From contig NQMI01000007.1 in NCBI GenBank assembly GCA_002270565.1, forward strand, positions 62,001-126,000: 64,000 bases of DNA, written 5' to 3'. Origin of the DNA: Stenocarpella maydis. Lineage: Eukaryota; Ascomycota; Sordariomycetes; Diaporthales; Diaporthaceae. The notes under the pieces were generated by a model. That model was not told where the DNA came from. It saw only the letters and a program-made list of their open reading frames with translations, and made no database searches. Both the position numbers and the translations under genes were made by a program. Below, piece by piece: positions 24,111-35,438 of the stretch. The stretch's first letter is position 1, and each line of letters opens with the position of its first letter.

Positions 24111-25787
24111 ATGGCATCCATGTATTCAGCCACCCTGCTAGCCACCCTGGCTTTGCTACCTGGTGTCGACGCGTCCGAGAAATCATCGTCGTCGTCGTCT
24201 TCCTCATCGGCCCCATCAGCTGCAACAAACGGATACGATGCCATTATTTGTGGTCAAAATGGCTACGCAGATGGCTCTGGTTTCTCGTGTGAGAGTTTAT
24301 GTTCTGGCTCTGTGGTGGTGAACACCAGTGAGAAGACTCCTGAGAACGAGGTGCTAATAAGCTCGACAAAAGACAGTGCAAATGCCTGGAATCCTGATGA
24401 CGGTGGCTTCCAGTGCCTCTCGGTAAGCCCCCCCCCCTCCACAAGTGCGTTCATTGCACATGGCCGTGACAGACAGGCTCAAGTAACAATAACTATCTGC
24501 AATATTTTGCTGACCTATTCAGATAATCAACGCAAGCTCTCCCACTGCTGCTGGGTTTGATGCGACATGGAAATGGCCGGGCGACCCAGACTCGGTGCAC
24601 TCATACCCGCATGTCACCCTGTCGTCGAGGGATCTGCCGGCAGCCGTATCCAATATCTCGGCCATGAGGTTGGGTGCATCGTGGGCATACACCCCTGGCA
24701 CAGCCGCCAAAGCTGGCAGCGCTGGACGCCTGGATATCTTTGACGCCAACGGCCTCAGTGATGTTGGGACAAAAGCCAACATCGCGTTCGACATTTTCAT
24801 GGACCCCGACAAGGGCAACGCGACCTCTGCCACGGCTGCCAAATACGAGATGATGATCTGGATAGGTCAGGTTGGCCATCCTGAGCCCCTGGGCTTCAGT
24901 TCTGAAAATGCCACTTGTTACACCCAGCAGCTGGGCTCTCTAAACTTGTGAGTTGTATTTCCCGGTACTACCTTGTCAGCTCTTCAACACGGTCGCCCAG
25001 CTTTTCAGCTTCCCCCTGTGTGTAACCTCGGACCGCATCGCAAGCGGGCCCCCTGGTCCTCAGCTCAGCCTAACCCGCCCCTTTCCCCCTGTCACTACTC
25101 ACATTGTCACAACAAACTCCCAGATGCCTCAAGTGCTTCCCCCCCTTGGCCCCGCCTGTCATACCCTGCACTCGGCCGAGCGACGCCAAGGGTCGTCGTC
25201 TCGGCATGCATTTCTTTTGCATGGGGGACGAAGCTTGCCAGTGGCGCGAACCCAGAGTGCCGGGCATGGCTTCCCACCCCCCTCGCCCTCACACCCCTGA
25301 CGCCCGCAGCCCGGACGTTGATATCCTCACTTGCTTACCGGGGGAAACCCCCTGCAGCACGCTATTCGTAGGCCAAAACACCCGGGGCACACTTGTCTAC
25401 AGTTGGGTGTCACCAACAGACCAGACGTCCTTCGACGAGGACATCACGCCGCTACTGCAATACCTCTGGCGTCACGAGCTCGTATCTGCTGACGCCCGGA
25501 TCGGGCTTGTTGAGTTTGGCTCCGAGGCATACCATGCGGGCAACAACGTCACTTTCAGCGCCGGAGGCTTCAGCATGGACGTCTGGCCAGGGAGTCCTGT
25601 CAAGTATGAGCTGAACCCAGTGGCAGATAATTGCGGCGTTCCTCAGGGCCCGGCTGGGCCGCAGGGAACGTCGCCACCAGAGAAGGGAGTGGGCCTCAGG
25701 GCTGTAGAGGTACCATCGGCAGGATTGATGATGGTGATGGCCTTGGCTATTTCTTCAGCGGCAGGCTTGGGCTTCTGTGGGCTGTGA
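24111..25787 (+). CDS. GH12-family endoglucanase-like protein, probably GPI-anchored
   Basis: Predicted secreted retaining beta-1,4-glucan or xyloglucan hydrolase of family GH12. Three predicted exons, 24111-24422, 24523-24947 and 25358-25787, give 388 residues; the GH12 core is usually about 220. Residues 1-20 form a signal peptide (MASMYSATLLATLALLPGVD), followed by a Ser-rich stretch. The GH12 fold is suggested by WKWPGDPDSVHSYPHV, then ANIAFDIFMD, then YEMMIWIGQ with the likely nucleophile E213, and VEFGSEAYHAG with the likely acid/base E302. A hydrophobic C-terminus of about 20 residues after a Pro/Gly/Ser-rich linker resembles a GPI-attachment signal. Intron 2 (410 bases) is long, so an extra small exon is possible. 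It sits between a UDP-glucose dehydrogenase and a GT2 synthase, which points to a role in cell-surface glucan remodelling rather than only plant biomass decay. Confidence 0.8.
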
Positions 25788-26955
25788 TGGCTTTCCACTA
25801 TCGCCCGTTTTGTTATCTCCTAAACAGTGGTCCGACTTCCGATAGTTGCCTCATCTTTCAATGTTTGCTGCTCATCGTTCCACATGCTCACTAATTTTTC
25901 TTTTCTATCTATGAAATGCAACTGGATCTGAATAATCCTTGTTGTGTGGCTTGTCCGCCGCCTGAGGCTTCTCCGCGACCTGCGGCTTGACTCCTATTAT
26001 CGGGGGCTTCTAGATTATACCACTTTCGTATGCAAGACATATCGCCCTTTCTGAACTTGGGTATCCTTTTTATCTCGGTAGATCGGTCATTTCGTGACCG
26101 TGTATTTCTCGCCACGTTGGTTCCAGCACCAATCTAGCGTAAAGCCATCCGCGTATCTGCATACTTCTTCCGTCTTCTACGCTGATATCCGAGATTCCCT
26201 TCGGCGGCCTGCTGGCTTCCGAAAGATCAACCCCTGCTTTCTCACATTTCTTTTGTTCCTCATGTCTTGAATCTGATCAATCTCACTTCCGGACCCCGTC
26301 ATCGCGAAATATCTCTGGTGGCGTTTGCGCATCTAGGCCTGCAAGTGGGCCCTGCGCCCACAAGCGACGACCAGCACTCCAGGGGCCGATATTCAGGACT
26401 TCATTGCTAGTACATGCGAACAGGAGGGTGTACGGACTAGGAACAGACCATGCCCATCCCTTAGCCACGCCGGACAACTAACGCACCTCTGAGGCAAGTC
26501 ATTGGACTATAGTCCAGAGCCCCGCGTGGGGAGTACTTGATATTCGGCTGGCCTGGCCACAGCATATGTTCGATAGGACATATTGTCATTCTTGACTAAG
26601 TGCTCTCACCTGGCGCTTGGCAGAGCCCGCGAGGCAAACTTTTCGCTGGATGGACTGAGTCCCATCCGTCACATATCTATGACCAACTTTCCTTCAACTT
26701 GCCATTAGATTCGTGCTTGTGTCCTCGTGTCTGTGCTTTTCAACCTGGGCGAAGCCGGCCATTGGTGTTTTCTTTTGCAACACTGCTTGTCCAACATCGC
26801 GAATATCTTCGGTATTCCATCTCTTGCATTTTTCTCCCCTAACACAGCTTACACTAGTTCTCAAATACATTTTCTTGTTTCATCACGTTTTCTCTATATC
26901 CGCTTCGCTGCAGCCGCAGCACGCATACCGTCGAGGAACCACGTCGTTGCCCGTC
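25788..26955. other. GH12 to GT2 intergenic region
   Basis: About 1.2 kb between two plus-strand genes. It contains the GH12 3' end and the GT2 promoter, with CT-rich pyrimidine tracts from about 26.7 kb up to the GT2 start. No separate gene is visible. Confidence 0.5.
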
Positions 26956-29189
26956 ATGAGACCTGCTCCATCGCCACCTACGCCCGCTGCCGGCAATCCT
27001 TTTGAGGCTGACGAATACCAAGTCTCACGTGGCTCCCGACCAGGCACACTTCGAAGCTCGTCGGCAAATTCGAGTGTGAGTAATTATGGTCTGCAGATTT
27101 GATCCACAAGCACTAATTGGGTACGGTCACAGGATTCGTCTCCGCCTCCTGTCCCTCTCCCAACCGTTTCTCCGGCATTTATACGAGGCCATGGCAAACC
27201 GCCAGCCCATTTCATCCGATCAGGAAGCTCTGACCTACAAATTGTGAGATTTCGGAATTTAATTTGATTGTGTGTATACTTCTCTTACAACTTCCAGAGC
27301 CCTGCTCCAGCAGTGACGGAGCAACAATCCCAGAGAAATGTCAATGCAGAAGCGCTCAATGACAAGTCCAGCCCCTTCGACTCGGACCCGGAGTCGAGCG
27401 GTGCTCCAGGAAAATTCACCGCCGCGGAAAAGAATGAGGCGGACAACTATCAACCGAGAGCCTTATCGGCCGAGGCAAAAGTCAAGACTCGCAACCCCTT
27501 TAAGGGCGCTTACAACTGGATGCGGCGCACATATTGCCCCATCGAGGAGCCGTCTTTGGTACTCCCAACCTGCCCCACAGATGTTGAGAAACTGTCATAT
27601 GTCCACACCAACCGAATTCCACTGTACATCTTCGGTATCCTCTCTTTTCTCTCCTTGTCAGCAGGCATGTGGCTGTTCTCACTTTGCGCGACCCCCTTCT
27701 ACTGGTACGGTGCCTTTGTCGGTTTCCTGAACATTTACCTATTCATCAGCTACCTTGTCGGTGTAGTCGGCAAGGACTGGGACTATGAAGCTCACAAGCA
27801 GAGGATCGAGCGACACCCCATCAACGCCGAGACCGCGCCCACGGTGGATATTTACCTCCCCGTATGCGCCGAGGAGGTCGAGATCCTGGACAACACATGG
27901 AAGCACGTCACGCGCCTGGACTGGCCCGCGGACAAGATTCGGGTCCACGTCATGGATGATGGGGCCAACCCGGTAGTCCAGCAGCTGGCAGAGCGCTACG
28001 GCTTCAACTACACGGTGCGCGAGGACCGTCCCCGGCTGAAAAAGGCGGGCAACCTGCGTTGGACCTTTGCCCGGACGAGCGGTGACTTCTTCGCCATCTT
28101 TGACGCGGACTTCTGCCCGCGCCCTGACTTCCTGAGGGAGCTGATGGTCGAGCAGCTGGACGATGAAAAGGTCGCCATCGTGCAGAGCCCGCAGTTCTTC
28201 CGTGTCACCGACGAGCAGACGTGGGTGGAGCAAGGCGCCGGGGCCACGCAGGAGCTGTTCTACCGCGTTGTCCAGGTTAACAGGAACAGGTGGGGTGCGA
28301 GTATCTGCGTCGGAAGTAATGCGCTGTATCGTCGTGCTGCTCTCGAGGAGGTCGGCGGTACGGCCGAAATTGGGTTCTCCGAGGACGTGCACACCGGGTA
28401 AGTCATGCCTTAGAAAAAGGATAGGATCATTGATGTTAATATTGCCAAGCTTCGGCGCCGTGGATCGAGGCTGGAAAGTCCGTTATGTGCCTCTTTGCCT
28501 TGCGACTGGCGTCTGCCCACCCACACCGCGGGCCTTCTTCTCGCAGCAGATGCGATGGGCACGTGGGAGCACTACGCTCCTCACCAACGGTCATTTTTGG
28601 GTGTCAAAATTGACCCTCATGCAGAAAGTCTGCTATCTATGCGGTGAGCCCTCCGGTTTTACTTCCTTAGTTTCTACGATAGACAATGACTGACAAGAAT
28701 CCCCCATCTCAAGGCTTTTTGTACTACTCCGCGGTCTCCCTTGGAATATTTGTTTCGCCCATCCCAGGCATCCTCCTGCTCTGGTTCCGCCCGGAGTGGT
28801 TCAAGTACTACAACCTCGCCTTCGCTGTGCCGTCACTGTTCTACGGCCTGGTAATCTTCCGCGTCTGGTCCAAGGCTGCGTACGGGATGAACGTCCAGCA
28901 CATCATGCTGATCCAGTCCTACGCCTACCTGACCGCTATCAAGGACCGCCTCTTCAATATCGAGCTAATGTGGGCTGCCTCCGGGGACGCCAAGGCCCAC
29001 AAGAGCCACAAGTACCGCAACATGCGCATCCTCTGTTGGGTCTGGAGCATAGCCACCTTCGGCGGGATGGTCAGCGCCGTAACTTGGAGGCTGACGCATG
29101 GCTTCGAGTGGTACAACCCGATCCCGCTGATTGTGCTCAACCTTTACAACCTCTATGTCGCGCATCGCTTTCTTTTCTGCAACTGGTAG
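26956..29189 (+). CDS. GT2-family processive polysaccharide synthase (cellulose synthase/hyaluronan synthase-like)
   Basis: Membrane glycosyltransferase that would polymerise a nucleotide sugar and probably extrude the chain. Five predicted exons, 26956-27075, 27133-27243, 27298-28397, 28450-28643 and 28714-29189, give 666 residues. A Ser/Pro-rich cytosolic N-terminus (about 1-170) precedes two membrane helices (about 186-208 and 210-235). The catalytic domain shows all processive GT2 landmarks: MDDGAN (D297, D298), FDADF (D346, D348), SEDVHTG (D440) and QQMRW (residues 476-480). More helices follow, for example VSLGIFVSPIPGILLLWF and ATFGGMVSAVTW. Fungal relatives include hyaluronan-synthase-like GT2 proteins needed for hyphal growth on solid surfaces, and cellulose-synthase-like enzymes for mixed-linkage glucan; the sequence alone does not choose between them. 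The nearby UDP-glucose dehydrogenase and GH12 genes fit a polysaccharide role. Confidence 0.88.
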
Positions 29190-30206
29190 AGAGAGTTGGA
29201 AGCCTTTTAACAAGGCAGGATTAACTTCAGGGAGCAGTGGTACACCTTCTCTTGACACCCGCCTTCCCTTTCTCTTGAAATCGGCCAAGTCAGTCTGTAT
29301 ACGTGGCGCCAAAACACAGGGTAAATATGTGTACATGTTCCTGTCAATCTGAAAATTCCGTTTTTTTCTGCAGTGCTGAGATTTTGGCGAAAGCTTAACA
29401 TGGAGGTCCAATTGAGTAATAGAAGATAAATAAAGTTGACGATCTCTTATTGATTTAGCTATCTTTTGTGAATCGAGGGAAATGGAAGTCTCCTTGCACC
29501 AAAGAAATCGAATGTATTCCCAAGGAGCCAGAGATTCATATCGCCAGCCAGAGTAAATACTACATCATTCATGCCTCATATCAACAAGAATCACCGAGCC
29601 AAGGTGGTTTCCACCTCTATCGTACGTTAAGATACAATTTAGTATACCTAGGTAGTAATGATAGTTTGTACATTATATGATTCGATGCGTATTATACGAT
29701 CAATTTATATTGTAGTGGACGCTATAGAATTAGGTACTAGAATAGTAGGTGTTACGGTGCTGGGTGCTGGGTGCTGGGTGCTGGGTGCTGTGGGCGTGGG
29801 CGTTGGGCAGTGTACTGGTGTACGTCCTGTTCCTGTGCGTACAAATCTCTGATTTCGGTTCCAGAGTATCTAGTTTGGGTAACTGGCCAAAACGTGGACA
29901 TGTTTCACTTTCTTTACCCACTAATGAGCGCCGACGGGCTAAGAGTTACTGGTGTGCATACTTGGCTTCGGGAGAAGTTGTGCTCTCGCATCATCCCATA
30001 CCTTTAGGTCCAAATTCCACAGTCAAAAAATTCATATATTGTTCAATCTCGTGAAAAGCATAGGTAGAGTAAACATTATTGACAGCGGGTCTAGCCAGAT
30101 TACTATCTGTGGATGCAAAGGAATATGTAATAACAAGTCTCTTCAGTGCCCCCCCCCGCTTGATGCTCGGATTCGGCTCGCATCTGCCCGAACTCGCCGT
30201 ACTATT
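29190..30206. other. Convergent intergenic region after GT2
   Basis: About 1 kb between the 3' ends of GT2 (plus) and the sugar porter (minus). It is AT-rich from about 29.4 to 29.75 kb and contains a short tandem repeat. No gene is seen. Confidence 0.5.
29756..29790. repeat. Heptamer tandem repeat (GGTGCTG)5
   Basis: Five perfect copies of the 7-bp unit GGTGCTG lie in intergenic DNA. Confidence 0.85.
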
Positions 30207-32330
30207 TCATGATACATGCTCACTTTCCCCAGTACCAGAACCCGCATTTTTCTCCTGGATTTGCATCCGGCTTTCTCTTCTCTGCCACGGTGTCTCGTCA
30301 CCCCAGCCGTGCTTCTGGACTATCTTGCTCGTTTTGACGGCACCCTTTTCCAGGAACAACCAATCGATTTCTTCGAGAGTAAGGTTGCTGGTCTCAGGAT
30401 AGCAGAAGTATACAAGTGGGATGAATGAGAAGTTAAGGGCCATGAATATGAGGTAACCCTTCCACGCCAAGTTGTTGAGGAGGGTTGGCGTGACCATCAC
30501 GACGAAGAAGTTCCACAGCCAGTTCGAGGAGATACCAACGGCTGTTCCTTTTGCCCTAACGTGAAGAGGAAGGATTCTGGTACACGTTAATCACCCGCTA
30601 TGGCCCCAAAGTAATACGTTCTAGACCTTCCCAAGCACACCTTCCCAAGGTATAAACATTGGGGAACCAAAGCAAGACAAGGTTTTACTTACTCAGGTAC
30701 ATAAACCCACGGAATACAGTTGGCAGTGGCACCAAAAATAAGCATATACGTGAAGAAGAAGGTTATGCTCGCGGAGGATGTTGACTTAGCCAGCTGACCA
30801 CCTCTGCTCTGGAAGCTCAGTAAAATCGAAATCAACATCATAGATATACCTAGCCCGAGTGAACCCCAAATCATCGGCTTACGACGGCCGTACTTGTCCT
30901 GTAACATGCTCTGTTAGCTTTGTGCCGCCACAGGGATGAGGGTAGAGCGCGCGGGGTAGTTTGCTTGCAGCCACCTATACCTACCAGGAAGAATGTTGGA
31001 AAAAGGGAACCAAAGAAGAACATAGCGTTGATGACTCCACCAAGTAGTAGCGAAAGCTGCCGAGAGAGCCCCACGTTGAGTTGCAAGACCGAAGTAATGT
31101 AGTAGACGACCAAGTTGATGCCACCCATTTGGTTCATGAATTGCATGCCGTATGCGAGAAGGACTCTTCTGCCAGTCTGTACCTCATCCCGCTTCAAAAG
31201 GTTGGACCATTTGTACTCGCCATGTTCCCGTTCGATCTTGAGTGCTTCTAGGATCTCGCCCTGCTCCTTGGCAATTTTTGGGTCATCGGCAGGCCTGTCG
31301 TAGACCTTGCATAACACCGCAAGGGCTTCCTCCTCCCTTTCATGTGCGTACAAATATCGAGGAGATTCAGGAAGGCCAAAGACCAATATGATGACGGCGA
31401 AGGCGAATATCATCTGGCACGCGATAGGCAGTCTCCAAGCGATAGACCCGGGCACGAAGGACATTCCGTAATCGAACCAGTACGCGATCTCGATGCCGAC
31501 CCCGACGAACAGCGGCTCCGAGGATACCAGCCGCCCGCGTTTGGACGCTTCGCAGAGTTCGGATTGGTACATCGGTACTGTGCTTGTCTCGATGCCTGTG
31601 CCGATGCCTGTGATGTACCGCGCGATCATGATATGGGGAACGCTGAAAGCGGTAGTTTGTAGTGTGGCTCCCACCTGTTGGGCTGTGGTTAGAAAACTTG
31701 ACGCTGATTAGGCATAGGATCTACTGCTCACGATGATGAATACCATGGCAATCCACATCGCCAGCCGCCGCCCAGTCCTTTCGCAATAGATGAATGATAG
31801 TATGCATCCTGAAAAGCAACCCAAATTATATATACTGACAATGATGCCTTCAAGGCTGGGATTTGGATGCCCAAACTGTACAAGTGGTCAGCACTGACAT
31901 GATTGTGCACCATGCCGCCGAGGTGACTTACAGTATTGAGGAAGTCTTCATTACCCACGATACCACTAAATACTCCTTGGTCGTAACCAAACAGAACGAA
32001 GGCCTAAGCTGAGTCAGCCGCAGGCTCCAATTCATGGCATCTAATCGTACTGCGCGGGCGGGGTACCAAGGGGCGCATTCGGAAGCTTCAAGTTGATCAC
32101 TAATGCGATGATGGGTTCAGAAGAAAATGTGATATTTAACAATTTCTGACCGCCCAGGGCTTTACACTTACCATTTGGCACGCCACTGTGATGGCGATGC
32201 GAAGCTTTCTCCCCCGTCCGAACCAACCTGTTTGGATCATGGTGGGCAGTTTTATGTGTTGTCCGGAGTTCTTGAGGCTGGGAGTGGCAATCACACAGCT
32301 ATTACGGATCAACCGGGGTCCATGAGACAT
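30207..32330 (-). CDS. MFS sugar porter (hexose/disaccharide transporter family)
   Basis: Plasma-membrane sugar:proton symporter or facilitator with 12 expected membrane helices. Six predicted exons, 32330-32172, 32003-31932, 31875-31732, 31674-30985, 30898-30693 and 30576-30207, give 546 residues. Sugar-porter signatures occur in order: AFVLFGYDQGVFSGIV in helix 1, CERTGRRLAMW in loop 2-3, ITGIGTGIETSTVPMYQSEL, LPESPRYLY, MNQMGGINLVVYYI in helix 7, FLDKYGRRKPM after splicing, CIPWVYVPEILPLHVRAKGT and PETSNLTLEEID. The start could instead be the ATG at 32240 (MIQTGWFGRG), but IKLPT upstream of it resembles the usual N-terminus, so I chose 32330. The substrate cannot be read from the sequence. 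It converges on the GT2 gene. Confidence 0.92.
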
Positions 32331-34403
32331 TAGAGAAAATTAGATGCCTAAAATTCAAGGGCTGACAGGCCCGGTCATTATATTTCAATTGCTTGGTAGC
32401 CCTGTGCCCACTTGATCTTGGCCCTCCAAGCGACTGCCGCTTTCCGCCACTATTTCGACGTTAGATTATCTAGCCGGCTTGCCTGAACAGGACGTGCCGC
32501 TGACACTCGCGGACTAACGAGTCAACGATCATGACTGCGCAGTATTTAATTGGAGCGCGTAAGGGTTGAAACGTGGGGTATGGCCGAGAACTTCGTTGTG
32601 GGTGGGGCCTTACTTACTCTAGATGACCCATATTTCTGGGTATTTCTCTAGATCCTAGGACGCGATTCTGGGGTAGGAGACGATTTGGGTAGATGTTGGT
32701 ACTTATTAGCTCGCACGGATCTCCCGCTTGGGACGTATGGGTCAGACAACATGGTCTGCTAGTCGAATAAGTTACTGGAGCGGAAGATGAACATGGTCAG
32801 GTCATCCATGGCTGCGGACGCTAGAGTGCATCTGGGCACCTGGGCAGGGAGCGAATTGGTTCAGCAAAAATCTTCAGGCCTGACCGATTTCATTTCGTGC
32901 TGTGATGCCTTTCATCGTGGAGAGTAATGTCCTCTCAGGCTTACGAATGACTTCCTACTCCAGAGTATCAAGCATTTCCACACAGACCGCCCACGGGGAG
33001 GGCATGCATTTGTAGAGTACTAAGAGAAAGTGCCCCGCTTACGTATTAGTTTTATTCTTTTTTAATTATAGTATCTTCTTAGGATAACTAACTATAATAT
33101 GTCTTTTACTGTTTCATTATAATTAAATATTTGTTGGTTGGGTCACGTATTGCAATACGATAGGGTTGTGGTGGTTGGTTGTAGATTCGCTGTGGAGGAA
33201 GTCGTACTGTTGCATGTACGTGGTTGTGGATCACGTGACCATACTGACTATGGTCAGTTACTATGGTCAGTACTACAGTGCCCTGCTGGCTAGTAGTCGC
33301 CCACTACTATTGCCACAATATTATAATATATTCTTTTGAAATAACCCTTTACCCCCTTTTTAGTGTTCTATTTTATTTGATCGTTTCGTCTTATATCGTA
33401 GGCCCTCTCGTCCCAGTGCTCTGGCAAAATGGGTCCCTTACACCTCGATGGCGCCTCGTTTTCAAAATAACCGCTGATGGCTTCTGGCAATGTTAGCGCA
33501 GAGCGAAGAACTAGTCTCACAATCCCAGACCTTGTAATCTCCGGAAGCTTTGTGTAATAAAGCACTAGCATATCTGGATTTTCCTCAAGTGTGTTTAGAC
33601 TGTGGGCTTCGTCCCCCAAAGCTGTTGGCCATAAGGGGCCTGCTCTTATGAGAGGTAACCCCTTGCGTTTAATTCACCATGCGTTGATACCAAACGTTGT
33701 AGCCCCTGTGTATTTAGAGAATGGAGAGAATGATGACCATATCTCACGATCTTGTCTGAACAGCTCGATGGTCCCTGCGCAACGGACGAAGAGTGTGACG
33801 TGACAAGATCGGGCTCGGCTATAAGATCCGATCACGTAGGACACGTTCGTGGTACAGCAGGCGTTGGCTAATGGCGTTTCAATAGTACTCAGCCTCAGAA
33901 GACGAAATATCTCTGAGTTTTAAACTTGGGCCAATGTCCTTTGCCCTGCTGAGGCTAATGGTAGTTTTCATCATCCCATGTATGATCGAGAGTTCCGGTT
34001 TAATTGTGTGTTGAAGTACAGAGGCTGCTCGGTGATTATCCACTGGGTACCGGTAGTCTTTGAAGACATAGTGTTGTATCACACTTCTGATAGTGGCTTG
34101 ATAGCGTGGCTTCCTTGTGCTCCAAGTAAGTAGGACGAGTGCTCAGGTGTGGATCACGAAGCTGAACCACGCAAGAACTATCGCGAGTTTTCAAGGCAGC
34201 ACTTCAAGATGATGAGAAATCTGGGTCAGGTCAGCCCCGAGCTGGAAGCAAGCTCGTATAATTATAAAAGGCGACAGTTCCCACCGTGACCTGCTTAAAA
34301 ATGGCATCGGCATCATTTCCACTTCTCCAGATACCTAACTCCAAGAGATTCGGGCACACTGCATACCAATAGGCAACCCTTAAAATTTCCCCAAAGAGTC
34401 AAT
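32331..34403. other. 2-kb intergenic region with AT-rich island
   Basis: No gene recognised. It lies between the 5' ends of the sugar porter (minus) and the secreted-protein gene (plus). A clearly AT-rich patch runs from about 33.04 to 33.14 kb and again near 33.32-33.40 kb. Near 33.24-33.27 kb the segment ACTATGGTCAGT occurs twice. The AT-rich patch may be old RIP-affected repeat DNA, but no element ends were found. Confidence 0.5.
34263..34270 (+). promoter_or_regulatory. TATA box of the secreted-protein gene
   Basis: A TATAAAAG sequence lies 134 bp upstream of the ATG at 34404, a usual distance in filamentous fungi when a short 5' leader is present. TATA-type promoters often belong to strongly regulated genes. 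Confidence 0.5.
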
Positions 34404-35146
34404 ATGCGCTTTTCAGCCATCCAGGGCGTTGTGTTGGCCGTAGCTGGCCTTGCAAACGCACAAACCTGTGGCATTAACCTAGTTGATGTGAGACTGGCCC
34501 CTATTCCAACCCATGCTATTCAACCACCACTCTGACGAGTCAATTTACAGTTCGAGGACCTGGCTGGCATTCAACCCATCATCGTTAACCCACTGCTCAC
34601 TCCAGCACCTATCGCCGACGGTTACGCCAGTCTGAACTGGGACAACTTCTACGGCGCCACGCCCTCCATCGGCGAGCAGTTCCTCCTTCCACAGGGCAAA
34701 ATGCACGTCTATGCCTCCACTTGAAACCACCGATCTCCCCAAGTACATTTTACTGACACCCTGAGGCTCTCAGCTTTGCCGTCGCACCATTCTCGCCCGC
34801 GACAAACCCCGCTGTCATCTCGACGACCACAGGGCGGACTATCAGCCCGAAGGCCATCTTCGTCGGGTCGTTTCAGAGGAACACGGTCACCAACGCCGCC
34901 ACCGTATCCAGCGCCAGCACCGTCACCGTCACCGCGATGTTCCTGGACGGGACAACAGCCCAGACCACTTTCAACTACGACCCCCCCAACACCGTCTTCG
35001 GCATCTCCATCAGCGCCGAGGCGATGCAGTACTTCCAGTTCCCGTGCGACTGGGCCAACGTCGTCAGCCTGAGCTTCAGGCCGCATGCTGAGAATGGGAA
35101 CGATGCTCTGCTGGGGCTTGCGTTTGACAACTTCCAGTATGTTTGA
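34404..35146 (+). CDS. Small secreted protein of unknown function
   Basis: I do not recognise the family. Three predicted exons, 34404-34487, 34551-34706 and 34766-35146, give 206 residues. Residues 1-19 form a clear signal peptide (MRFSAIQGVVLAVAGLANA, cleaved before QTCG). The mature part starts with NLVDFEDL, then GYASLNWDNFYG, and continues as alternating hydrophobic strands rich in Thr, Ser and Asn (TVTNAATVSSASTVTVTAMF), with LLGLAFDNFQYV at the end. The pattern DFEDL...Y..L.W.NFY is typical of beta-sandwich extracellular proteins seen in fungi. Only two cysteines remain in the mature protein. The second intron uses a weak donor (GTCTAT) and a GAG acceptor; it is needed to pass a stop, with a TACTGAC branch site supporting it. 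A TATA box lies upstream. Confidence 0.72.
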
Positions 35147-35392
35147 CGATGCTGCTGCTTAAGCACCGTTGTTGCAGGAGATCTGTTGGAGGGTGCCGGA
35201 GTGGCATGCGGGAAGAGTGGGAGCGTCTTGATCTTGTTTGCAGTAATTCTGTGGGCTTTATGTGTGGAATTGGATTCGATCTTGCCTTCAGGACCTGTTG
35301 CACTCTTTGTAACCTTCTTATGACAGTAACTAGATTATCAGTTCTCATCTCACAGCAAGACTATAGACCGTAAACCATAAATATTATATATC

Positions 35393-35438
<46 letters not shown>

